Positions 33,059 to 39,403 of a stretch of 39,403 nucleotides of DNA are shown here, one piece after another. The notes beneath the pieces are model-generated. The model had not been told where the DNA came from. It searched no databases and worked only from the letters and a program-made list of their open reading frames with translations. Each line of letters begins with the position of its first letter. Positions within the stretch are counted from its first letter, which is position 1. This DNA comes from Paracoccaceae bacterium. GTDB taxonomy: Bacteria > Pseudomonadota > Alphaproteobacteria > Rhizobiales > Stappiaceae. The stretch is taken from assembly GCA_002709505.1 (NCBI GenBank), contig PARB01000045.1:85502-124904 (forward strand). Reading direction: 5' to 3'. Both the position numbers and the translations under genes were made by a program.

Positions 33059-34282
33059 TCATCCCCGGAGCGGCAAGTCAACCCGCGATACATGTCCGCG
33101 CAGGACCACGATGGCAACAAGTGCTGCGCAGGACAGGCAGCTTGCGGCGAATGCAAGGGCCAGCGCCGCCGAGGCTCCGGCGAAATCGAATGCCACGCCG
33201 AGCGCAAAGGGCGCCAGCGCGCCGACGATCAGCACCGGGCGCGCGATCCGGCCGAGAAGAACCGCGTAGCCGTCAGCCCCGAACAGATAGAGCGGCAAGG
33301 TGCCCCGCACGATGGTCGACAAGCCGTTCGACCCGCCATAAAGGATGGCAAAGACAGAGGCGCTCAGCGTATCGACCCCGAGCACAGACAGCATAACAAA
33401 GGCGAGCAGGATGACGCCGCCAGATGTCAGTGCGACGGCAAGCGGCGACACGTTGCGCGCCCACCAGAGCTCGAGAACGCGGGCCGCGACCTGGGACGGA
33501 CCGATCAGGGTCCCGACCATGACGGCGGCCGCGGCCGGCATCCCCAGGTCGCCGAGAAGCGCCAGCAGATGCGCCGACAATCCGACGAACTGGAAGGCGG
33601 CGCTGCTGAAGGCGAGCGCCAGCAGCAGGAAGGCGTACCGGCGCCGGCGGGCGTCGGGAAAGATGCCTCCCGCCTCCGGCAGCGGACCGCCGGGCACGCC
33701 GGCGTCAGGACGGGCTGCGACGGCTTCAGGACGCGGCAGCGCCAGATGCAGCGGCAAGGCAACCAGCGCGGTCACCGCGGCGAACACCAGATAGGTCTCC
33801 CGCCATCCGAGCGTTTCAAGCAGGTAGAGCGTCGTCGGCCAGCCGATGGTGGAGGCAAAACCGGCGATCAGCGTCAGCGCAGTGATCAGCCGGCGCGCGC
33901 GGCCTGCAAACAGCGATCCGAGGGTTGCGAAGGCCGGATCGTAGAGCGTCGCCGCCATGCCGAGGCCGAGCAGGCTCCACACCAGGAGATAGGAAACCGG
34001 CCCGTCGACCAGGGACATGGCCGCCAGGCCACAAGCGGCGGTCGCCGACCCGCCCGCCATCACGCCGCGCCCGCCGAACCGCTGAATCAGCCGGCCGACG
34101 CGCGGCGAGGCCAACCCGGCGACGATCAGCGCCAGCGAGAACCCGCCAAGCCCGAAGGCACGCGACCAGCCGAAACTGTCGGAGATCTGCGGCACCGCCA
34201 GAACCACAGAATACATCAGCGTGGCATATCCGATGATCTGGGTGATGCCGAGCAGGAGCACGGCCCGTGCGGCTCGGCTCAT
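33059..34282 (-). CDS. MFS transporter, associated with the ars genes
   Basis: The 407-residue protein has about twelve hydrophobic segments in two halves. ITQIIGYATLMYSVVLAVPQISDSFGWSRAF opens the N-terminal half, and the C-terminal half has STIVRGTLPLYLFGADGYAVLLGRIARP. An N-terminal extension into the acr3 gene is not needed; the ATG at 34282 is 34 bases after the acr3 stop. It belongs to a group of MFS permeases often seen beside ACR3-type ars genes, but I do not recognise a characterised substrate. A role in arsenical or organoarsenical export is inference from position. Confidence 0.83.
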   Translation of the reverse strand: MSRAARAVLLLGITQIIGYATLMYSVVLAVPQISDSFGWSRAFGLGGFSLALIVAGLASPRVGRLIQRFGGRGVMAGGSATAACGLAAMSLVDGPVSYLLVWSLLGLGMAATLYDPAFATLGSLFAGRARRLITALTLIAGFASTIGWPTTLYLLETLGWRETYLVFAAVTALVALPLHLALPRPEAVAARPDAGVPGGPLPEAGGIFPDARRRRYAFLLLALAFSSAAFQFVGLSAHLLALLGDLGMPAAAAVMVGTLIGPSQVAARVLELWWARNVSPLAVALTSGGVILLAFVMLSVLGVDTLSASVFAILYGGSNGLSTIVRGTLPLYLFGADGYAVLLGRIARPVLIVGALAPFALGVAFDFAGASAALALAFAASCLSCAALVAIVVLRGHVSRVDLPLRG

Positions 34283-34316
34283 GCAGCGTGTCCGCCGGCA
34301 AGGACCGCGGCCCGCG

Positions 34317-35336
34317 TCATCCGGGAAACCGCGCGCGGGTGCGGTTGGCAAAGGCCACCAGGCTCAGCATCACCGGGACCTCGACCAGGACGCCGACGAC
34401 GGTGACGAGGGCCGCGCCCGAGTTCAGCCCGAACAGCCCGATGGCGACGGCCACCGCCAGCTCGAAGAAATTCGAGGTCCCGATCAGCGCGCAAGGAGCG
34501 GCGACCCGGTGCGGCAGGCGCCACAGATAGGCCCAGCCATAGCCGAGCGCGAAGATCGCGTAGGACTGGATCAGGATCGGCACGGCCAGCAGCGCGATCA
34601 GCACCGGACGGTCCAGGATGACCGGTCCCTGGAAGCCGAACAGCAGCACGACGGTCAGGAGCAGACCGAGCACGGACGCGGGCTTGACCCTGGCCGTGAA
34701 CCGCACAACCGCCGGCTCGCCGCCCTGCCGTGCCAGCACGGATCGCGTGATAGCGCCGGCGACCAGCGGGATCACCACATAAAGACCGACGGAGAGCAGC
34801 AGCGTGTCCCAGGGCACGGCGATGTCGGTCACCCCCAGCAGCAGCGCCACGATGGGGGCAAAGGCGAAGACCATGATCACGTCGTTGAGCGAGACCTGCA
34901 CCAGCGTGTAATTGGCGTCGCCCCTGGTCAGCTGCGACCAGACGAAGACCATCGCCGTGCAGGGCGCCGCCCCGAGCAGGATCAGCCCGGCGATATACTG
35001 GCCGACGTCCTCCTGCGGGATCAGCCCGGAAAAGACGTGCTTGAAGAACAGGATGCCAAGGGCTGCCATGGTGAAGGGCTTGATCAGCCAGTTGACCACA
35101 ACGGTGATCACCAGCCCCTTGGGCCGCTTGCCCACGTCCTTCAGGCTGGTGAAATCCACCGCCACCATCATCGGATAGACCATCGCCCAGATCAGCACGG
35201 CAACCAGCAGGTTGACGGAGGCATATTCAAACTGCGCGAGGGCGGCGAAGAGGCCCGGCACGAGATTGCCGAGAATGACGCCGGAGACGATCCCCAGACC
35301 GACCCACAGGGAAAGGTAGCGTTCAAAGATGCTCAT
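34317..35336 (-). CDS. acr3: ACR3-family arsenite efflux transporter
   Basis: The 339-residue protein has about ten transmembrane segments. Typical ACR3 blocks are [63 protein letters not shown] (with the conserved cysteine thought to bind arsenite), [16 protein letters not shown] and [19 protein letters not shown] (with the conserved glutamate). ACR3 exports As(III) and sometimes Sb(III) using the proton gradient. Its ATG overlaps the stop of arsR (ATGA), so it is translationally coupled to the repressor. No arsC or arsH is in the window. Confidence 0.93.
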   Translation of the reverse strand: MSIFERYLSLWVGLGIVSGVILGNLVPGLFAALAQFEYASVNLLVAVLIWAMVYPMMVAVDFTSLKDVGKRPKGLVITVVVNWLIKPFTMAALGILFFKHVFSGLIPQEDVGQYIAGLILLGAAPCTAMVFVWSQLTRGDANYTLVQVSLNDVIMVFAFAPIVALLLGVTDIAVPWDTLLLSVGLYVVIPLVAGAITRSVLARQGGEPAVVRFTARVKPASVLGLLLTVVLLFGFQGPVILDRPVLIALLAVPILIQSYAIFALGYGWAYLWRLPHRVAAPCALIGTSNFFELAVAVAIGLFGLNSGAALVTVVGVLVEVPVMLSLVAFANRTRARFPG

Positions 35337-35680
35337 TGTTCAGCTTTCGTGATGTCGGGGGATCGGGAGGACGCGAAGGGACCGCAAAGTTCGGGCCGTC
35401 CCTTGCAGCAGTCATGCAGGAGGAAATCGAAGAGCGCGCGAATGCCGTCGTAATGGGCGCTGTAGCGGATAGCGCGCCCGTCGCGCTCGGCCGCAATCAG
35501 GCCGGCCCGCGCAAGCGCGGAAAGATGCGTGGACAGCGTGTTGGCCCGCACGTCCAGAACCTGCGCGAGATCGCCCGCACCGACGCCTTCGGGTCCCGCC
35601 GTGACGAGATGGCGAAAGACGTCGAGACGGGTGTCCTGACCGAGCGCGGACAGCGCGGCGATGGCGGCTTTTTTATCCAT
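35333..35680 (-). CDS. arsR: ArsR-family arsenic-responsive repressor
   Basis: The 115-residue winged-helix repressor starts [25 protein letters not shown], with recognition helix region [17 protein letters not shown] at about 46-62. Three C-terminal cysteines, C91, C92 and C99 (CCKGRPELC), resemble the As(III) site of AfArsR-type proteins (two adjacent cysteines plus a third six residues after the second; here seven) and not the CVC helix-3 site of plasmid ArsR. It heads the putative arsR-acr3-MFS operon. A 9+9 base palindrome overlaps its start codon and -10 element, so it should repress its own operon strongly until arsenite binds. Confidence 0.93.
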   Translation of the reverse strand: MDKKAAIAALSALGQDTRLDVFRHLVTAGPEGVGAGDLAQVLDVRANTLSTHLSALARAGLIAAERDGRAIRYSAHYDGIRALFDFLLHDCCKGRPELCGPFASSRSPDITKAEQ

Positions 35681-35702
35681 AATTCGAGAAATATCGAATT
35701 AT
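35679..35702. promoter_or_regulatory. ArsR operator overlapping the arsR start and -10 element
   Basis: ATAATTCGA-N6-TCGAATTAT is a perfect 9-bp dyad. Its left arm takes in the first two bases of the arsR ATG (minus strand), and its right arm overlaps TATAAT at 35703-35698, a good -10 box. With transcription starting about seven bases below that box, the leader would be only about ten bases, with no normal ribosome site. Confidence 0.72.
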
Positions 35703-35728
35703 AAAGCCGCGTCAAGCGAAGCTTTGAT

Positions 35729-35767
35729 GACAGGGCGCGGGACAGCCGCCGCGTCCCGCGCCCTGTC
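35729..35767 (-). terminator. 15-bp hairpin between dppF and arsR
   Basis: GACAGGGCGCGGGAC and GTCCCGCGCCCTGTC form a perfect 15-bp stem with a 9-base loop in the gap after the dppF stop. It lies just upstream of the arsR promoter on the same strand and probably ends the transporter message. No U-run follows. Confidence 0.65.
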
Positions 35768-35805
35768 CTGCAACCATGCGAGGATCGGCGAGGACGGAAA
35801 CCGCC

Positions 35806-36632
35806 TCAGGCGGCCGATTTCGCCGCCAGCCGCTTCTTGATGCTCTCCACATCGGCGCGCGGCGTCGCCGCGAACAGCGTCTTGGTGTAGTCGTGCTGAG
35901 GATCGGAAAACACCTGATCGCGCGTACCGTGTTCCACCGCCTCGCCGAAATACATCACCATCACCTCGTCGGCGATGTAGCGCACCACCGAAAGATCGTG
36001 GCTGATGAAGACGTAGGTCAGGTCGAACTCGTCCTGCAGGTCGCGCAACAGGTTGAGGATCTGCGCCTGCACGGAAAGATCGAGTGCAGAGACCGGTTCG
36101 TCGAGCACAAGCAGTTTCGGGCGTAGCATGATCGCACGCGCAATCGCCACGCGCTGGCGCTGACCGCCGGAGAACATATGCGGATAGCGGCCGTAGTGCT
36201 CGGGCGGAAGCCCCACCTTCTCCAGCATGGCAAGCGCCGCGTCGCGCCGTTCGGCCGCGCTCATCGAAGTGTTGAGCAGCAAGGGCTCTTCCAGCACCGC
36301 CCCGATCTTCTGGCGCGGATTGAGCGAGCCATAGGGGTTCTGGAAGACGATCTGCACGGCCTGGCGCATTTCGCGGGTGATGCCGTGGCTGGTAATGTCG
36401 ATCGTCTCGCCGTCGATCTCGATGGTGCCGGAGGTCGGCGGATCGATCATCGTCAGCATGCGCGCGAGCGTCGATTTTCCGCAGCCCGATTCCCCGACCA
36501 CGGCCAGCGTCGAGCCGCGTTCGACATCGAAGCTCACGCCCTTGACCGCATGCAGCAGCTTGGTCTTGCCGAACATGCCGCCGCTGATCACATAATCGCG
36601 CTTCAGGTCGCGGACTTTCAGGATCGGGTCGC

Positions 36633-36636
<4 letters not shown>
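35806..36636 (-). CDS. dppF: Peptide-type ABC transporter ATP-binding protein (DppF/OppF-like)
   Basis: The 276-residue ATPase has Walker A GESGCGKSTLARM, Q-loop IVFQNPYGSLNPRQKIG (the double-Asn phrase specific to Opp/Dpp ATPases), signature FSGGQRQRVAIARAI, Walker B LLVLDEPVSALD and switch histidine in FISHDLSVVRYIAD. The C-terminal oligopeptide tail usually found after the ATPase core is short here, ending near YTKTLFAATPRAD plus 13 residues. It forms the ATPase pair with the next gene, which it overlaps by four bases (ATGA). The substrate may be peptides, nickel or an opine; Dpp is a family-level name. Confidence 0.9.
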
Positions 36637-37490
<854 letters not shown>

Positions 37491-37494
37491 GCCG

Positions 37495-38409
37495 TCAGCT
37501 CCGCTTCAGCTTGGGGTCGAGGGCATCGCGCAGCCCGTCACCGACGAGATTGATCGCCAGCACGGTGATCAGGATCGCAAGGCCCGGGAAGGTGACCACC
37601 CACCAGGCGCGCAGGATGAACTCGCGCGCCTCGGCAAGCATCGTGCCCCATTCCGGGGTCGGCGGCTGCGCGCCCATCCCGAGGAAGCCGAGCGCGGCGG
37701 CATCGAGGATCGCGTTGGAGAACGACAACGTTCCCTGCACGATCAGTGGCGCAAGACAGTTCGGCAGGATCGTCTTGAACATCAGCCGGGTGTTGCCCGC
37801 ACCTGCAAGCCTTGCGGCGACCACATAGTCGCGGGTGCGCTCGGTGAGAACGGCGGCCCGGGTCAGGCGCACGAAATGCGGCTGCAGCACGATGGCGATC
37901 GCGATCATCGCGTTCATCAGCCCCGGACCGAGCACGGCAACGAGCACGAGGGCGAGAAGCAGCGAGGGAAACGCGAGAATGACGTCCATCACCCGCATGA
38001 TCACCGTGTCGACCCAGCCGCGGAAATAGCCCGCGATCACGCCGATGACGATGCCGCCGGTGAGCGCGATGCCGACGACGACGAGACCGATGAACAGCGA
38101 GAACCGCGCCCCGAAGATCAGCCGCGAGAGCATGTCGCGCCCGACCGCGTCGGTGCCCAGCAGGAACATGACGTTGCCCCCCTCCTGCCAGACCGGCGGG
38201 GTGAGGAAGAAGTCGCGATACTGCACGTCCGGGTCGTGCGGCGCGACCAGCGGCGCCGCCAGCGCCACGATCACCAGGGCGATGAAGACGACGAGACCGG
38301 CGACCGCGCCCCTGTTCTGCGAGAAGTAAAACCAGAATTCCGCCAGCATCTTGCGGGTGGCGTTGCGGCTCTCCGCGACGACGACGGCACTCTTGTCTGA
38401 AATGCTCAT
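37495..38409 (-). CDS. dppC: Peptide-type ABC transporter permease (DppC/OppC-like)
   Basis: The 304-residue permease has a cytoplasmic N-terminus followed by a membrane segment (AVAGLVVFIALVIVALAAPL), a periplasmic stretch ending LLGTDAVGRDMLSRLIFGARFSL, the hallmark of this family, and an EAA-loop region (ARLAGAGNTRLMFKTILPNCLAPLI). It forms the channel with DppB. The ATG at 38409 is preferred to longer in-frame versions that would run into dppB. It lies 17 bases after dppB. Confidence 0.92.
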   Translation of the reverse strand: MSISDKSAVVVAESRNATRKMLAEFWFYFSQNRGAVAGLVVFIALVIVALAAPLVAPHDPDVQYRDFFLTPPVWQEGGNVMFLLGTDAVGRDMLSRLIFGARFSLFIGLVVVGIALTGGIVIGVIAGYFRGWVDTVIMRVMDVILAFPSLLLALVLVAVLGPGLMNAMIAIAIVLQPHFVRLTRAAVLTERTRDYVVAARLAGAGNTRLMFKTILPNCLAPLIVQGTLSFSNAILDAAALGFLGMGAQPPTPEWGTMLAEAREFILRAWWVVTFPGLAILITVLAINLVGDGLRDALDPKLKRS

Positions 38410-38426
38410 GGAGTGTGCCTCGGCGT

Positions 38427-39403
38427 TCAATTGTGACGAATGCGCGGATTGACCAGCCCGTAGAGCAGGTCGACCGTCAGGTTCACCACCATGACGATGG
38501 CGGCGATCATCAGCAGGCCGCCCTGCACGACCGGATAGTCGCGCCGCGCGATACTGTCGACCATCCACTTGCCGATACCGGGCCACGAGAAGATCGTTTC
38601 GGTCAGGATCGCGCCGGCGAGCAGCACCCCGACCTGCAGGCCGATGGTGGTGATCACCGGGATCAGGGCGTTGCGCAGCGCATGCATCCCCACCACGCGG
38701 AAGGGGGTCAGCCCCTTGGCGCGGGCCGTGCGCACATAGTCCTCGCCGAGAACCTCAAGCATGGCGGAGCGCGTCTGGCGCGCGATCACGGCAAGCGGAA
38801 TGGTGGCAAGCACGATGGCCGGCAGGATGAGATGGCGGACAGCGGAGGCGAAGGCCCCCTTTTCACCCGACAGCAGGCTGTCGATCAGCATGAAGCCGGT
38901 CGGTTGAGGAAAGAAGAACATCAAGGAGATGCGGCCCGAGACCGGCGTCCACTGCAGGATGCCGGAAAACAGGATGATCAGCAGCAGGCCCCACCAGAAG
39001 ATCGGCATCGAGTAGCCGATGAGCGCAGTGCCCATGATCGTCTGGTCGAAGAAGGAGCCGCGCTTGACCGCAGCGAAGATCCCCGCCGGGATCCCGATCG
39101 CGACGGCGAGAATGATGGCGCAGAGCGCCAGTTCCGCGGTCGCGGGAAACAGCGTGAAGAACTCGGTGACAACCGGCTTCTTGGTGACGATCGAAATGCC
39201 GAGATCGCCCTGCAGCAGTCCGATCAGATAGTCGAAATACTGCTCCCAGATCGGCCGGGAAAAGCCGAACTGCTCCATGAGCTGGTTGTAGCGTTCTTCG
39301 GTGATGCCACGTTCCCCGGCAAGCAGAAGCACGGGATCGCCGGGCAGAAGGCGAATAAAACCGAAAGCGACGATGGTGACACCGAGAAAGGTCGGCACCG
39401 GCA
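38427..39403 (-). CDS. dppB: Peptide-type ABC transporter permease (DppB/OppB-like), 5' end beyond window
   Basis: About 325 residues are visible; the normal start (an N-terminal membrane anchor of roughly 10-15 residues) lies outside the right edge. The visible part begins at PTFLGVTIVAFGFIRLLPGDP and continues with FGFSRPIWEQYFDYL, GDLGISIVTKKPV, the EAA region ARAKGLTPFRVVGMHALRNALIPVIT and GAILTETIFSWPGIGKWMV, all characteristic of DppB. Its partner binding-protein gene is expected further to the right. Confidence 0.93.
   Translation of the reverse strand, partial: PVPTFLGVTIVAFGFIRLLPGDPVLLLAGERGITEERYNQLMEQFGFSRPIWEQYFDYLIGLLQGDLGISIVTKKPVVTEFFTLFPATAELALCAIILAVAIGIPAGIFAAVKRGSFFDQTIMGTALIGYSMPIFWWGLLLIILFSGILQWTPVSGRISLMFFFPQPTGFMLIDSLLSGEKGAFASAVRHLILPAIVLATIPLAVIARQTRSAMLEVLGEDYVRTARAKGLTPFRVVGMHALRNALIPVITTIGLQVGVLLAGAILTETIFSWPGIGKWMVDSIARRDYPVVQGGLLMIAAIVMVVNLTVDLLYGLVNPRIRHN

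Noticed and set aside
17956..35767. GC-rich inverted repeats as a mobile or CRISPR-like repeat family
   Set aside because: The stems differ in sequence and each lies at a gene end, so they fit terminators or stabilisers better than a repeat family.

Overview
The window is a high-GC, gene-dense chromosomal segment of what looks like an alphaproteobacterium, probably of the order Hyphomicrobiales. This is inferred from the gene families (urtABCDE, an Irr-type iron box before bacterioferritin, hydroxyproline catabolism, DUF2182/DUF1326, an ACR3 ars operon) and not from any rRNA or tRNA, none of which I could see. Nothing looks like a phage, insertion sequence, CRISPR array or integron. Thirty-six protein genes are supported. 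Two are cut by the window edges and one carries an in-frame stop.

Region 1 (1-11316) is the most interesting. Read from right to left on the minus strand, it holds a phosphonate module: PEP mutase fused to a nucleotidyltransferase, phosphonopyruvate decarboxylase and 2-aminoethylphosphonate transaminase. This would supply nucleotide-activated 2-aminoethylphosphonate (AEP). After a 568-base regulatory gap come a serine-palmitoyltransferase-like enzyme, an exported DUF4833-like protein, myo-inositol-1-phosphate synthase, a eukaryotic-type 3-ketosphinganine reductase and a CDP-diacylglycerol synthase. A pgpA-type phosphatase and an LptF/LptG-family lipid permease lie at the left end. Together they suggest an unusual polar-lipid pathway: a sphingoid backbone, with inositol-phosphate and/or aminoethylphosphonate head groups, and possibly its export. 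Head-group transferases and an N-acyltransferase are not in the window. The PEP mutase has an amber codon at position 138 in an otherwise intact 547-residue frame, so the phosphonate arm may be decaying.

Region 2 (11579-16407) holds a minus-strand group of a DUF2182 membrane protein, a Cys-rich DUF1326 protein and an AcuI-type acrylyl-CoA reductase. Divergent from it are a FadR-type GntR regulator and a class III CoA-transferase. Two tandem FadR-like half-palindromic sites lie in the shared promoter region.

Region 3 (16408-22437) is a complete urea ABC transporter operon, urtABCDE. It is preceded by a near-consensus NtrC site and a sigma-54-like promoter, which fits nitrogen control.

Region 4 (22438-30562) is a mixed housekeeping stretch: a short-chain dehydrogenase, a DUF2177 membrane protein, bacterioferritin with an Irr-type operator, a class-3-lipase-like hydrolase, an exported hydratase-fold protein, the Tex RNA-binding protein and a RecD-like helicase.

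Region 5 (30563-39403) holds hydroxyproline epimerase plus a D-amino-acid oxidase-type dehydrogenase, a putative arsenic operon (arsR, acr3, an MFS permease) and four genes of a peptide-type ABC transporter (two ATPases, two permeases) that run off the right edge.
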